From Chryseobacterium flavum (lineage in GTDB: Bacteria > Bacteroidota > Bacteroidia > Flavobacteriales > Weeksellaceae), in NCBI RefSeq assembly GCF_003385595.1, contig NZ_QNUE01000008.1:1-64000 (forward strand): 64,000 nt of DNA, given 5' to 3'. The notes beneath the pieces are model-generated. The model was not told the DNA's origin and made no database searches. It saw only the letters and a program-made list of their open reading frames with translations. Position 1 is the stretch's first letter. Every line of letters starts with the position of its first letter. Shown piece after piece: positions 16,076 to 26,627 of the stretch. The position numbers were made by a program, and so were the translations under genes.

Positions 16076-16999
16076 TTAAATCATCAGCCATTCATTCACA
16101 AGGCATGCTGCCAATCTTGCCGTTCTCTCCTGAATATCAAAGGATGGGTTAACCTCAGCCACATCCAGTGCAATCAATTTTTTATTTTTTAAAATATGCC
16201 TGTAGAAATGCATGAACGTAGCATCTGCAAAGATACCATTATAAGCCGAAGCAGAAACACCCGGAGCTATTGAAGCATTAAATACGTCCATACAGATTGT
16301 AAGATAAGCAAAATCTACCTGGTCCAGCAGCTCATCAATACGCTGATAGATAGAAGGGAGATTTTCAAAAAACAATTCATCTGCAAGAATATATTTCATC
16401 CCATACTGATGTGCTGTATCAAAAAGCTTTAAGGTATTTGAATTTCTCTGAATCCCAATATGCAAAGAATTAACAGGGCCTTCCTGTGCAATCTGCCAGA
16501 ATCCTGTTCCCGAACTTGCCCCCACCCCTTTTTCCGGCTGTCTGTTGTCAAAATGAGCATCTATATTAATGATTCCGATTTTTTGCTCCCGAAAAGCGGT
16601 TTTTATTCCCAGGTAGTGGGCATAGGTCACCTCATGCCCTCCACCCAGCACTAAAGATTTCCCTCCTTTTAAAAGCACCTTGGAAACATTCTTGGCAAGA
16701 TTGTTCTGAGTATATTCCAGGTTACCATCTTCACAGGTAATATTACCAAAGTCAAGCAATGAAAAATCCGGAAGTATGACCGGAAAATTAGACATATTCT
16801 TCCTGATTACATCCGGAGCTTCCTTAGCACCCTGACGACCTCGGTTTCTTCTTACACCTTCATCTACTGCAAATCCGTGCAAAACGAAATCATTCATCGA
16901 AATATTATCGTAATTCTGTTCTTCTTTTACTCTTTGAAATATTCTGTGGAAAAGAAGCTCTTCACCATCCAATCTACCCTGCCAAATATTTTGAACCAT
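16076..16999 (-). CDS. hutG: Formimidoylglutamase (arginase family)
   Basis: HutG hydrolyses N-formimidoyl-glutamate to glutamate and formamide, the last step of histidine degradation. The 307-aa protein has the binuclear-manganese motifs of the arginase/agmatinase family: GGGHEVTYAH, DAHFDNR and CMDVFNAS. The GVSASAYNG segment that follows is typical of formimidoylglutamases. It lies 114 bp downstream of hutI on the same strand, which supports the assignment over arginase or agmatinase. hutH and hutU are not in the window. Confidence 0.92.
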   Translation of the reverse strand: MVQNIWQGRLDGEELLFHRIFQRVKEEQNYDNISMNDFVLHGFAVDEGVRRNRGRQGAKEAPDVIRKNMSNFPVILPDFSLLDFGNITCEDGNLEYTQNNLAKNVSKVLLKGGKSLVLGGGHEVTYAHYLGIKTAFREQKIGIINIDAHFDNRQPEKGVGASSGTGFWQIAQEGPVNSLHIGIQRNSNTLKLFDTAHQYGMKYILADELFFENLPSIYQRIDELLDQVDFAYLTICMDVFNASIAPGVSASAYNGIFADATFMHFYRHILKNKKLIALDVAEVNPSFDIQERTARLAACLVNEWLMI

Positions 17000-17113
17000 A
17001 ATCCTTTAAAATTCAATTTTATTTTACATAGTTATACTTCGTAAAGCTAATTAATATTGTTTATATAAAAACTACTTTCTCTTATTCTATATTGGATAAC
17101 AATATTATGGCAA

Positions 17114-18340
17114 TTAATTTACAGATGAGCCATCAATATAAGTTTTCCAGGCTTTAATACTTCCCTGATTATAGAGTATGTTCTGGAAGTTATTGGTTTT
17201 GAATGTAACAAAATCAGCTTTTTTACCAGGTTCCAGTTTTCCCCTATCTTCAAGATTAAGAGCGTAAGCAGCCCGGAAAGTCATTCCGGCCAGCACTTCA
17301 GCAGTTGTCAGTTTCTGAAAAGCTGCTAAAATTGAAGCCTGGGTTATCAGGTTACCCATCGGTGCTGAACCAGGATTCCAGTCGCTGGCAATAGCTACGA
17401 TTGCACCTGCATCCAATAATTTCCTTACCGGTGTAAATTTCTCCCCAAGCCCCAGGCTTGCTCCCGGAAGGGCTGTTGCTACGGTATCAGACTGTGCAAG
17501 GAACGCTATATCCTCATCAATGGTGGCTTCTAGGTGATCCGCTGATTTGGCCCCCACTTCTACAGCAATTCTTGAGCTCCCCGGAGTAAACTGATCTGCA
17601 TGAACTGTTATTTCAAAACCTAGAGCTTTAGCTTTAAGTAAAAAGTCTTTACTTTCATCCGGCTGAAAAGCTGATTTTTCAATAAAAATATCCACTCTTT
17701 CAGACAGGTTCTCTTCTTTTACTTTAGGTAAAATCTCAGTAATGATATATTCCAGGTATTCCGGATTGCTCCCTTCAAAATCTTTAGGCTTCAGGTGCGC
17801 GGAAAGACAGGTAGGAATTAAAGAGGCCTTAGTAAACTGCCGGGCCTGCTTAATAATACGAAGCATTTTTAATTCATTTTCAACATCTAAGCCATAACCG
17901 CTTTTTACTTCAATGGTTGTAATACCAAGACCAACAAGAAATTTAATCCTTTCAAGCAAAGTAGCCAATAATTCTTTTTCCGGAGCATTTCTGGTATGCT
18001 GTACCGAACTCCAGATTCCTCCTCCACTTTCAGCAATTTCCAAATAAGTCTTTCCCGCATTACGCATCGCAAAATCATTGGCACGGTTACCTCCAAAACA
18101 GATATGGGTATGAGAATCTACAAAAGAAGGAAGAACCACCTGCTCTCCTTCAATCTCTTCAATCTCTATATCAGGATTTTCAGCTTTAAGTGTTAAAAAA
18201 TCTCCTACTTTCCGAATACCATTATGATCTGTAATAATTCCTCCGTCTGTAATAACTTCCAGCTGTTCATCAGTAAGTTTCCCACGTAATGGTAAGTTAG
18301 CAAGTGTTACAACCTGCTTAAATGGTCCTATTAATTTCAT
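17114..18340 (-). CDS. hutI: Imidazolonepropionase
   Basis: HutI is an amidohydrolase that opens the ring of 4-imidazolone-5-propanoate in histidine catabolism. The 408-aa protein carries the metal-binding DSHTHICFGG, the specific NRANDFAMRNAGKTYLEIAE region, HADQF, and the late SDWNPGSAPMGNL motif with the metal-binding Asp. Length and motifs match HutI. It is the first gene of a minus-strand run with hutG. It is divergent from ruvB across a 251-bp promoter region. Confidence 0.95.
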   Translation of the reverse strand: MKLIGPFKQVVTLANLPLRGKLTDEQLEVITDGGIITDHNGIRKVGDFLTLKAENPDIEIEEIEGEQVVLPSFVDSHTHICFGGNRANDFAMRNAGKTYLEIAESGGGIWSSVQHTRNAPEKELLATLLERIKFLVGLGITTIEVKSGYGLDVENELKMLRIIKQARQFTKASLIPTCLSAHLKPKDFEGSNPEYLEYIITEILPKVKEENLSERVDIFIEKSAFQPDESKDFLLKAKALGFEITVHADQFTPGSSRIAVEVGAKSADHLEATIDEDIAFLAQSDTVATALPGASLGLGEKFTPVRKLLDAGAIVAIASDWNPGSAPMGNLITQASILAAFQKLTTAEVLAGMTFRAAYALNLEDRGKLEPGKKADFVTFKTNNFQNILYNQGSIKAWKTYIDGSSVN

Positions 18341-18565
18341 GTATTTAGGCTAAAGGTTAAAAGATGAATGCACCATTATGATTTAATTTCCTGAAAGCAG
18401 GATAAATTAAATTTACATTCCAATTCAAACATCAATATTTACATTCAAAAATACTTAAAATATCCCAATTTTTCTCTTAAACTTAAGCTCAATCCAACTC
18501 CGGCTAAATCTCAGTCTCAATTTCACCTTTTCTTAATCTGCTTTCCTACCTTGGTCTAAATTTCC

Positions 18566-18573
18566 TATCTTTG
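18566..18573 (+). promoter_or_regulatory. -7 box of ruvB
   Basis: TATCTTTG matches TAnnTTTG, 18 nt before the ruvB ATG, giving a very short leader. Confidence 0.6.
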
Positions 18574-18591
18574 AGGTAAATGAAATGATTA

Positions 18592-19614
18592 ATGCCAGAT
18601 TTTTTACATCCAGATAAGGAAAACTACTCACGTGAGGAGCTGATGCAGGAAGAACAGATGCGCCCACAGAGCTTTAAAGATTTTGCAGGACAGAGAAAGA
18701 CTCTGGAAAATCTTGAAGTTTTTGTTACCGCAGCCAAAAGACGGGGTGGGGCATTAGATCATGTCCTGTTACATGGTCCTCCAGGTCTGGGAAAAACAAC
18801 TTTAGCCAATATCATAGCCAATGAGCTTGGGGTAAACTGTAAAATCACCTCCGGACCTGTATTGGATAAACCGGGAAGTCTGGCCGGGCTCTTAACAAAT
18901 CTGGAAGAGAATGATGTTCTTTTTATTGATGAAATTCACCGTCTCTCTCCAGTGGTAGAGGAATATCTCTACTCTGCGATGGAAGATTACAAAATAGACA
19001 TTATGCTTGAGACAGGTCCGAACGCAAGAAGTGTTCAGATCGGGCTAAATCCGTTTACACTGGTAGGTGCAACGACCAGAAGTGGTATGCTTACCAAACC
19101 AATGCTTGCCAGGTTTGGAATTCAGAGTAGACTGGAATATTATTCTATTGAACTCTTATCCATGATCATTCAGAGAAGTGCCAGAGTACTGGGTGTGAAA
19201 ATTTATGAAGATGCCTCTATTGAAATAGCAAGAAGAAGCCGTGGAACGCCAAGGATAGCCAATGCACTACTGAGAAGAGTCCGTGATTTTGCGGAAATCA
19301 AGGGAAATGGTGAAATTGAAATCAATATTACAAAGTATGCGCTGAATTCTCTGAATGTAGATGAATTCGGACTGGATGAGATGGATAATAAAATTATGCG
19401 TGTCATGATTGAAAATTTTAAGGGCAAACCTGTTGGAATTTCGGCTTTGGCAACTTCTATTGGAGAAAACCCTGAAACTCTGGAAGAAGTTTATGAACCT
19501 TTTTTAATTCAGGAAGGATTTATTATCAGAACACCAAGAGGAAGGGAGGTTACGGAAAAAGCATACAGACATCTGAATATTTCGAGACCTAAAAATCCCG
19601 GAGAGCTGTTTTAA
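18592..19614 (+). CDS. ruvB: Holliday junction branch migration helicase RuvB
   Basis: RuvB is the hexameric AAA+ motor that, with RuvA, drives branch migration of Holliday junctions in recombination and repair. The 340-aa protein has Walker [11 protein letters not shown] (62-70 region), Walker [11 protein letters not shown], sensor region [11 protein letters not shown] and the C-terminal winged-helix domain ending in [15 protein letters not shown]. Length and motifs are ordinary. It is transcribed alone from its own -7 box. Confidence 0.98.
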   Translation: MPDFLHPDKENYSREELMQEEQMRPQSFKDFAGQRKTLENLEVFVTAAKRRGGALDHVLLHGPPGLGKTTLANIIANELGVNCKITSGPVLDKPGSLAGLLTNLEENDVLFIDEIHRLSPVVEEYLYSAMEDYKIDIMLETGPNARSVQIGLNPFTLVGATTRSGMLTKPMLARFGIQSRLEYYSIELLSMIIQRSARVLGVKIYEDASIEIARRSRGTPRIANALLRRVRDFAEIKGNGEIEINITKYALNSLNVDEFGLDEMDNKIMRVMIENFKGKPVGISALATSIGENPETLEEVYEPFLIQEGFIIRTPRGREVTEKAYRHLNISRPKNPGELF

Positions 19615-19707
19615 TATAAATTATAAGTATTAAAAGTTTTGGTTTTCATTGTGATTTAATATTGCCGGATTAACTTTAGAACACTGTGATTAAGATAAAA
19701 TAAATGT

Positions 19708-20319
19708 ATGTTCATACCCAAATTATATAAGAGTGAAGATTACGACCTGATGAAAGAAATTATCAGTGAAAATTCTTTTGCTTTATTAATTTCTTCTAAA
19801 GATAAAATCAGGGCGACGCATTCCATGATGATGCTGAATGAAGACAAGGCGGAAAATATTTTTCTTGAAACCCATCTTTCCAGAGCAAACCCACAGGCAA
19901 AAAGTCTGAAAAACGGAGATACAGTCCTTTGTGATTTTTTAGGAGCCCATACGTATGTTTCCAGCAGCTGGTATGATCATGTCAATGTTTCTACCTGGAA
20001 TTATGAAGCATTACAAATTTATGGAAATGTACAATTAATGAATCATGATGAACTGTATGTTCATTTAGAGAAATTAACTTCCAAATATGAGAAAACTCAA
20101 AAGTGTCCTATGCTTGTAAAGGATATGGGAAATGAATTTGTAGAAAAAGAAATGAAGGGAGCTTTTGGTATTAAAGTCATCCCGACAGAAATATTCATTA
20201 AGCAAAAACTTTCACAAAACAGAAAAGATAGTGATTTTCAAAATATTATATCTCATCTTGAAAAATCAGATGATAATGCCAGAAAGATTGCTGAGAAAAT
20301 GAAATCAATAAAGAATTAA
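19708..20319 (+). CDS. PaiB-like FMN-binding protein
   Basis: The 203-aa protein matches the PaiB family (named from a Bacillus transcriptional regulator), which has a flavin-reductase/pyridoxamine-oxidase-like split beta-barrel. The start MFIPKLYKSED, the SFALLISSKDKIRATHSMMML strand pair, the HLSRANPQ segment and the SSSWYDHVNVSTWNYEALQIYG region are characteristic. The cellular role is not established in this lineage, and no DNA-binding helix-turn-helix is obvious. The next gene, an MBL-fold hydrolase, starts 13 bp after its stop, so they may be cotranscribed. Confidence 0.88.
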   Translation: MFIPKLYKSEDYDLMKEIISENSFALLISSKDKIRATHSMMMLNEDKAENIFLETHLSRANPQAKSLKNGDTVLCDFLGAHTYVSSSWYDHVNVSTWNYEALQIYGNVQLMNHDELYVHLEKLTSKYEKTQKCPMLVKDMGNEFVEKEMKGAFGIKVIPTEIFIKQKLSQNRKDSDFQNIISHLEKSDDNARKIAEKMKSIKN

Positions 20320-20332
20320 TCAAAATATACAT

Positions 20333-21199
20333 ATGAAATTATATCCAATACAATGTGGAAAATTTAAACTTGACGGCGGAGCTATGTTTGGCGTCGTCCC
20401 AAAGAGTCTGTGGGAAAAAACAAATCCGGCGGACGAAAAAAATCTAATTGAACTTGGCACACGGTCCCTTCTTATTGAGGATGGTAAAAAATTAATCCTC
20501 ATAGACTGCGGTCTGGGTAATAAACAGGATGATAAATTCTTCGGGCATTATTCGCTCTGGGGAGATGATAATCTGGATAAAAATTTAAAGAAGTATGGGT
20601 TTGTAAAAGAAGACATTACTGATGTATTTCTTACTCATCTTCATTTTGACCACTGCGGTGGTGCCATAGAATGGAACGATGACAGAACCGGATACAGACC
20701 GGCTTTTAAAAATGCTAACTTCTGGACGAACGAGAATCACTGGCAATGGGCTACCGAACCTAATGCAAGGGAAAAAGCAAGCTTCCTTAAGGAAAATATC
20801 ATACCGATGCAGGAAAGTGGCCAATTAAATTTTCTACCACTTCCTACAACAGGAAATTATGGTTTTGCTCCGGATCTTAAAATGGACGTTATTTTTGTGG
20901 ACGGGCACACTGAAAAACAGATGCTTCCTGTAATTCAGTATCAGGAAAAAACGGTTGTCTTTGCAGCAGACCTTATTCCCACGGCAGGACATATCAATCA
21001 GGTATATGTGATGGGATACGATACCAGGCCTCTTTTAACATTGGAAGAAAAAGGAAAGTTTCTGAAACAATGTGTTGATAACGAATATTTATTATTCTTT
21101 GAACATGATGCTCATCATGAACTTGCAAGTCTTAAAATGACAGAAAAAGGAGTCAGACTAGATGAAACGTTCAGCTTTAATGATGTTTTTGGATATTAA
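20333..21199 (+). CDS. MBL-fold metallohydrolase
   Basis: The 288-aa protein shows the dinuclear-zinc signature THLHFDHCGG (HxHxDH), an upstream IDCGLGNK strand, a VDGHTEKQ segment and the later AADLIPT and FEHDAHHE metal ligands. The spacing resembles the AHL-lactonase-like branch of the metallo-beta-lactamase superfamily. The substrate cannot be told: lactonase, phosphodiesterase or another hydrolase are all possible. It has no signal peptide. It lies between the PaiB-like gene and coaE with 13- and 9-bp gaps, so an operon is likely. Confidence 0.88.
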   Translation: MKLYPIQCGKFKLDGGAMFGVVPKSLWEKTNPADEKNLIELGTRSLLIEDGKKLILIDCGLGNKQDDKFFGHYSLWGDDNLDKNLKKYGFVKEDITDVFLTHLHFDHCGGAIEWNDDRTGYRPAFKNANFWTNENHWQWATEPNAREKASFLKENIIPMQESGQLNFLPLPTTGNYGFAPDLKMDVIFVDGHTEKQMLPVIQYQEKTVVFAADLIPTAGHINQVYVMGYDTRPLLTLEEKGKFLKQCVDNEYLLFFEHDAHHELASLKMTEKGVRLDETFSFNDVFGY

Positions 21200-21208
21200 T
21201 TTTTAATT

Positions 21209-21838
21209 ATGGAAGAGTTACATTCAGAAACCCAGCAGGCAGAACCTGAACCATCACCCAAGATTATTGGGTTAACCGGGGGAATAGGTTCAGGAAAAAC
21301 GACAGTGGCCCGTTTTATTGAAGAATTTGGATTTCCAGTTTATTACTCTGATGACAGAGCAAAGACAATTGTCAATGATGACGAAAATCTGAAAATTAAA
21401 ATCAAAGATCTCCTGGGTGAAAAGGCATACGATGAGAATGGTTTATATGACAGGAAATTTGTTGCGGATAAAGTTTTTAATAACAAAGACCTTCTTCAAA
21501 AGTTAAATGAAATTATTCATCCGGCTGTTCGAATTGACTTTGAAAACTGGGTTCGGAAACAGACAAAATATTTGATTTTTAAGGAAACAGCATTATTATT
21601 TGAGCTAAAACTGAACAGACAATGCTATAAGTCCGTTTTAGTAACTGCAGAAGATAATATCAGGATCAAAAGGGTAATGGACAGAGACAATAAAACCTAT
21701 CGGGAAGTAGAGGCTGTTATGGAGAAGCAGATGCCTGAGAAAGATAAAATTAAAATCGCAGATTGTATTATTTATAACAATACAAATCTGGAAGACTTAA
21801 AAGAACAGACCGAACAGATCGTTTTTAGTATTGAATGA
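21209..21838 (+). CDS. coaE: Dephospho-CoA kinase
   Basis: CoaE phosphorylates dephospho-CoA in the last step of coenzyme A synthesis. The 209-aa protein has the P-loop GGIGSGKTT at residues 24-32, the FPVYYSDDRAK segment with the catalytic Asp, and the LID region RDNKTYREVEAVMEKQMPEKDK. An extra ~16-residue Glu/Pro-rich N-terminus precedes the core; translation could also begin later, but no other ATG fits. Two hairpins follow the stop codon. Confidence 0.96.
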   Translation: MEELHSETQQAEPEPSPKIIGLTGGIGSGKTTVARFIEEFGFPVYYSDDRAKTIVNDDENLKIKIKDLLGEKAYDENGLYDRKFVADKVFNNKDLLQKLNEIIHPAVRIDFENWVRKQTKYLIFKETALLFELKLNRQCYKSVLVTAEDNIRIKRVMDRDNKTYREVEAVMEKQMPEKDKIKIADCIIYNNTNLEDLKEQTEQIVFSIE

Positions 21839-21873
21839 AAAACTCGTCAGGAAAGCTTTCCTGACGAGTTTTT
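21838..21873 (+). terminator. Terminator of coaE (perfect 36-bp palindrome)
   Basis: Two 18-base arms (AAAAACTCGTCAGGAAAG and its reverse complement) meet with no spacer, followed by more T residues on the plus strand. It overlaps the last base of the coaE stop codon. Confidence 0.85.
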
Positions 21874-21877
21874 TTAT

Positions 21878-21907
21878 AAATAAGCCTCCATTTCTGGAGG
21901 CTTATTT
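21878..21907. terminator. Second, bidirectional terminator hairpin
   Basis: A 13-bp stem (AAATAAGCCTCCA) closes a TTTC loop. T-rich flanks on both sides suit the convergent minus-strand gene ending at 21926. Confidence 0.8.
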
Positions 21908-21925
21908 TATTGAAATTTAAATTGA

Positions 21926-24900
21926 TTATTCTTTAATAAATTTCTTTTGGATTGTATTACCATTATCATCGATATCTATTACATAAACACCGTTGATCAG
22001 TTTACTTACATTGATCTGGTTGTTCAGAAGAATACCATCCGCAAGCACTTGTCCGGCAGCATTATAGATCTTATATTTAGCTCTTTTACTAATATTTTTA
22101 ACATATAATACCGTACTTACCGGATTTGGATAGATCATAATTCCTGTCTGATCTATAGGGTTTGGAACTCCTTTTTTAGTAATTCTAACTGTATAGTCCT
22201 CAACTTCACCGTTCGCAAAGTTAATACAACTTACAGGAACACCATCTCTTTGCATAGCAACTCTCATTACTACATATTTGTAATCTGTCATACTTACAAA
22301 TGCATCCGCAGGTACACTGAATTTTCCTGAAACCGGAGTTGTGGTATTCGGAGGGGAAGTAAAGACTCTTTCGTTGATATCGAATTCTCCGTTTCTGTTG
22401 AAATCAATCCATACTGCGATTCCTTCATTATAATTTGTTCCGGTCCATTTTTTCTCAATAATAATTTCATTATCTGTTGAGCCTTGAATCATTTCAATAA
22501 ACTTCTCAGTCACTCCTGTATAATCTGTGTAGGTAGAAGCTCCGGACTCATTTTCCATAGTTGGTTTTCCGTTCGGCTTCACCGTAACTTTTGCAATATG
22601 TTCTCCGGCAGCATTGTCAGATTCCATCTTACAATAGATCACGGTAGGAGTTGTGAAATAGTATAAAGGAGTGTAGTTTCCTGGTGTACCATTACAAATA
22701 TTCACCACCTGCATTTCATATTTAGTAAGCTCTGTCAATCCTGATAAAACTACATTATTAACAGGTGTCGGAACTTCTGTCCAGCTTGGAATTCCCACTT
22801 TTCTGTATCTTAATACATATGTTGCTCCAGGGAAAGGATCCCATTTAACCTCTGCCATTGTTGGCAATAATTGGGTAATGGTCAATCCCGGAGGAGGAAT
22901 TTCACAAATCCTTTCTGTAGTAAATACTTTTGGATTTGAATATGGATTCAGAGTCGTTTCTCCGTTACACTTATTGGCAATCTGTACTTCATACGTTGTA
23001 TATGGTTCCAATGGTACCACACTTCCAAGCACATAGGTATTTGCAGGAGCAGCAGGTAAACTGATCAATGCATTTGGCCATCCTGTAGTTCCCACCTTTC
23101 TCCATCTCAGGGTATATGAAGAACTTGCTGCAAGCGGCGACCAGGTAATTAATGCCGTAGTAGGAGTAATAGTACTGATCGTAACATTTGGAGGTGTAGG
23201 ATCACATCTCGTTGTAAATGTTTTAATAGGTGTTGCCGTACCAATGGTAGCTCCACAAATTGCAGCAATTTCAATTTCATAAGTTGTAGCCGGTGTCAAA
23301 TTGTTAATAACAAGCGGAATGTTACCAAGCTGTGTAGAAGCATATACTTCAGTCCATGCAGCAGGAGGTGTTCCCTGAACTCTGTATCTTACAATATAAC
23401 TTACATTGTTTGTCGCACCTGACCAGGTAACCGTAGCACTGTTATGGGTAGGCGTAATTGTTGGAGATCCCGGAGTAGCATTACTACAAGGTCTCAATTT
23501 CACTCTATAGTCTTCTACTTCTCCGTTAACTGCATTCTGACACATTACCGGAGCACTGGAACGTTTTAATACAACTCTCATTGTAGTAGTCAATGGTCCC
23601 GGATATGCATTTGCCGGAACATCGAAGGTTCCCGTTACAGGAGTAGTTGTATTGGCAGGAGAGATAAGAATTCTTTCCGCATCTGTGAATTGTCCATCTC
23701 TGTTAAAGTCAAGCCATGCTGTAACGGCATCATTATTTGTAGCACCTGTCCAGCCTTTTGCAACAGATATTTTGTTACCTGTAGATCCAATATCCAGAGT
23801 AATTAATGTCTGAGCACTTGTATAACTGATATAGCTTGTTTGTACCGAAGTATTACTCATTGGTGGTACCCCCTGGTTAGAAGAAGTAACTGTAACATTT
23901 GAGATATGGTCATTATCACCGCTACCTGTCATCTGGCAATAAGATAATGGAGGTGTTACAAACGGTACTGATGCAGAGAACGTTCCTGTATTACCATTAC
24001 ATATTGTAGCAACCTGAACTTCATAGTTAGTTTGTTCTGTTAATGGAGCTGTTCCAGGAACAGTGTAGGAATTCCCTGTAATACCGTTTACTGTTACCCA
24101 GGTACCAATAGGGCTTGTAGTTCTATACCTCAGGTTGTATGTTGCACCTGTAGTAGCTACCCATGAGAAGGTTGCACTTGTTGCAGTAAGATTTGAAACA
24201 GTAATATTTGTTGGAGGAGCCGTTGAACAAGGCTGCTGATCAATAAATCTCACCGGATAATCTTCAACCTCACCATAATCATACGTTCCGAATGAACCGC
24301 AAGCAATCGGAACATCATACTGCTGCATCGCAATACGCATGCGGGTAGGCTCAGGTCCGCTATAGATGGCGGCACCTGTCGGAACTGTAAAGGTGTTGTT
24401 TACCGGAGTAGTTGTACTGCTCGAAGTATCCAATACTTTTTCACTGTCCTCAAAAATTCCGTTTCTGTTGTAATCGATCCATGCTACAACCCCATAAGAA
24501 GATGTACTGCCCGGCCAGTATTTTGTAACTGTAATTTTATTACCACCCTGTCCTCTTACTAAGATTACTGTCTTAGATGGATCCGTAGTATAATCTTTAT
24601 ATACATCATATCCTGAGTCATTTGACATTATAGGAGCGTTCGTAGGAACCACTAAAACTTTACTGATATATCCGGCAGATGTTGTATTCACCGGACTCGG
24701 ATCACAATATGTAAGAGCAAGTGTTGTAAAATCATCCAAAGGTGAGAATGTTCCTTGAGAGCCTCCGCAAATGGTAGCAATCTGATATTCATATTGAGTT
24801 GCATCAGTCAGGTTACTGATTAACTGACTGCCTGTAAGAGGTGTTGTAATATCAATGGTTGACCATGCTGCAGTTCCCACTTTTCTGTATTGTAATTTAT

Positions 24901-26338
24901 ATGTAGCACCTATCGCAGGAACCCAGTTTATAAGAGCTGAACTCGCAGTGATATTTGAAACGGTAATATTACTTGGAGGAGAAGCATCACAAGGTTGCAG
25001 AGCGATTACATTCAATGTATAATCAACATAGTTTCCGTTAGGTGCCGGACCACAAGGAGAAAGTGTTCCTGAATATGCTGTTGCAGCTCTGACTCTGTAA
25101 TTTCCAGGTGCCTGTGATGCCGCAATAGGAATAGTTGCAGTTGCAGTTGCGGTATAGCTGGTCGTTGCAATGATTGTTTCTCCCGGATCGTTAAAGTCCA
25201 TATCATTATTCCAGTCTACCCATACATAATAGTGATAAGTATTATTACCTGCAGATGCAAGATTCATAGTCACCGAAGTAGTAGGTATTGCCGAAACCAC
25301 CGAAGCAGTACTATTAACATACGCCTGATAAGAAGAAGCCGTATAATTGATATTCGAAATTCCTCCCGTTGTGGTAACATCGTTCAGGTAATAAGAAGTT
25401 GAGGAGGTACCTCCTGTTGGTGTACAGAATCCTGTATAGAAAGACAGTGGTCCGGTCCATAAGCTCAGGTTTGTTCCGCTGCATTTTGCTCTTACCCATA
25501 CATAATAAGTTGTATTAGGGGTTAGCGGAGAAAGATTAGCACTAGTTCCTGTAGTAACTTGTGAAGGAGGTGTTCCTGCTGCAGGAGCTGTATTCGAAGT
25601 ACTGTAATATACTTCATATCCACCAGCAGGCGCAGGATTGGCTGCTCCCCAATTGACTTGAGCACTTGTAGTCGTAATAGCTCCCAATGATAAAATTCCC
25701 GCAGGGACACATGAAGGTGCCGGGCCAAAAGTAATCTGGATATTTGGTCTGCTGGAAGAGACGTATCCCGTATCTGTCGGAGGGGTATTATCGCCTTGAA
25801 TATACATATGCTTTGATGTAGCAGTACTGTAAGTCACAGCACTTCCTGTATATGGCCCCGTCCCATATCCGCCGTAGTTGGTTTCTACCAGTACAACCAG
25901 GTTATCAGTTCCATTATAATAATAAGGATTTTGTAATGTTAACGTATTCCAACCCGTTGGCATGTTGGTTAAACTGGCATCATATACCAGAGAAGCCCCA
26001 CTGGTTGCATCAGCCCATGTTTGTGCCGTAAGGGTTGTTGTAGTACTTGGTACAGACTTTAGATACACCTTTACCGGCATGGTATTATTTGAAGCTGCTG
26101 TAACATTCCAGGCTAAGGATAATACGGTCCCACCTCCCGCAGTATTTAATTCTGCCGCAGTATAAAGTGATGAGGATCTTTCAAATCCATAATAACAGCT
26201 CAAAGGGTATCTTTGAGTACTTGTTCCTGTACCAATTGTAATTGTTTGTGCCTGTAGGAATAATCCGAATACCATACATAGCAGTGTTATGAGCGCCCTC
26301 CGGGGCCTGCTCATTTTACAGAGTAAAAGTACACTCAT
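21926..26338 (-). CDS. Secreted multidomain FnIII/GEVEDY protein with T9SS type A sorting domain, 1470 aa
   Basis: A signal peptide (hydrophobic ITLLCMVFGLFLQAQ after an RPRR stretch) is followed by a jellyroll-like N-terminal region. Fibronectin type III modules (VSNITASSALINW, VSNLTATSATFSW and others) then alternate with GEVEDY domains. Three end in GEVEDY itself (YGEVEDYPVRF, NGEVEDYRVKL, NGEVEDYTVRI) and one is a diverged copy ending NYVDYTLNV. Each GEVEDY unit has a DFNRNGxF/DWNNDMDF acidic loop that looks calcium-binding. The last ~75 residues (MIYPNPVSTVLYV ... KKFIKE) are a T9SS type A sorting signal. The protein is therefore exported and probably surface-bound or released; no catalytic domain is recognised. 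An alternative start is an internal Met at residue 9. Its C-terminal domain resembles that of the next gene. Confidence 0.9.
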   Translation of the reverse strand: MSVLLLCKMSRPRRALITLLCMVFGLFLQAQTITIGTGTSTQRYPLSCYYGFERSSSLYTAAELNTAGGGTVLSLAWNVTAASNNTMPVKVYLKSVPSTTTTLTAQTWADATSGASLVYDASLTNMPTGWNTLTLQNPYYYNGTDNLVVLVETNYGGYGTGPYTGSAVTYSTATSKHMYIQGDNTPPTDTGYVSSSRPNIQITFGPAPSCVPAGILSLGAITTTSAQVNWGAANPAPAGGYEVYYSTSNTAPAAGTPPSQVTTGTSANLSPLTPNTTYYVWVRAKCSGTNLSLWTGPLSFYTGFCTPTGGTSSTSYYLNDVTTTGGISNINYTASSYQAYVNSTASVVSAIPTTSVTMNLASAGNNTYHYYVWVDWNNDMDFNDPGETIIATTSYTATATATIPIAASQAPGNYRVRAATAYSGTLSPCGPAPNGNYVDYTLNVIALQPCDASPPSNITVSNITASSALINWVPAIGATYKLQYRKVGTAAWSTIDITTPLTGSQLISNLTDATQYEYQIATICGGSQGTFSPLDDFTTLALTYCDPSPVNTTSAGYISKVLVVPTNAPIMSNDSGYDVYKDYTTDPSKTVILVRGQGGNKITVTKYWPGSTSSYGVVAWIDYNRNGIFEDSEKVLDTSSSTTTPVNNTFTVPTGAAIYSGPEPTRMRIAMQQYDVPIACGSFGTYDYGEVEDYPVRFIDQQPCSTAPPTNITVSNLTATSATFSWVATTGATYNLRYRTTSPIGTWVTVNGITGNSYTVPGTAPLTEQTNYEVQVATICNGNTGTFSASVPFVTPPLSYCQMTGSGDNDHISNVTVTSSNQGVPPMSNTSVQTSYISYTSAQTLITLDIGSTGNKISVAKGWTGATNNDAVTAWLDFNRDGQFTDAERILISPANTTTPVTGTFDVPANAYPGPLTTTMRVVLKRSSAPVMCQNAVNGEVEDYRVKLRPCSNATPGSPTITPTHNSATVTWSGATNNVSYIVRYRVQGTPPAAWTEVYASTQLGNIPLVINNLTPATTYEIEIAAICGATIGTATPIKTFTTRCDPTPPNVTISTITPTTALITWSPLAASSSYTLRWRKVGTTGWPNALISLPAAPANTYVLGSVVPLEPYTTYEVQIANKCNGETTLNPYSNPKVFTTERICEIPPPGLTITQLLPTMAEVKWDPFPGATYVLRYRKVGIPSWTEVPTPVNNVVLSGLTELTKYEMQVVNICNGTPGNYTPLYYFTTPTVIYCKMESDNAAGEHIAKVTVKPNGKPTMENESGASTYTDYTGVTEKFIEMIQGSTDNEIIIEKKWTGTNYNEGIAVWIDFNRNGEFDINERVFTSPPNTTTPVSGKFSVPADAFVSMTDYKYVVMRVAMQRDGVPVSCINFANGEVEDYTVRITKKGVPNPIDQTGIMIYPNPVSTVLYVKNISKRAKYKIYNAAGQVLADGILLNNQINVSKLINGVYVIDIDDNGNTIQKKFIKE

Positions 26339-26583
26339 ATTTTTTAAATTTAATAAATGATAGAATAGTAAAAGAATTATAGGTTTTTCCTATTTTCCTG
26401 TTTTCAAATATATTTTGAAACATCCTTGTTTACAGAAATCTGTATAAAAAAAATAATTTTCACCTCATACGCTAATATTTTAATAATTACACAAATCTAA
26501 TAATTTTTTCATTATTACGCATCCATTAAAATCTTTTTTTGAAAAAATTCCATAATAATGCTTTATATGATTTGAAATAAAAA

Positions 26584-26608
26584 AAATCCTCAAGAAACTT
26601 GAGGATTT
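26584..26608 (-). terminator. Terminator of the metalloprotease gene
   Basis: An 11-bp stem (AAATCCTCAAG) closes a 3-nt loop and is followed by eight T residues on the minus strand, 20 nt after the stop codon. The remaining ~230 bp up to 26338 is AT-rich and should hold the promoter region of the metalloprotease's downstream neighbour; no clear box is seen. Confidence 0.85.
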
Positions 26609-26627
26609 AATATTTTAAGGGTTTACA

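Noticed and set aside
20333..21199. Calling the MBL-fold protein an AHL lactonase (quorum quenching).
   Set aside because: The motif is shared by many MBL hydrolases and neither context nor specificity residues single out lactonase activity.
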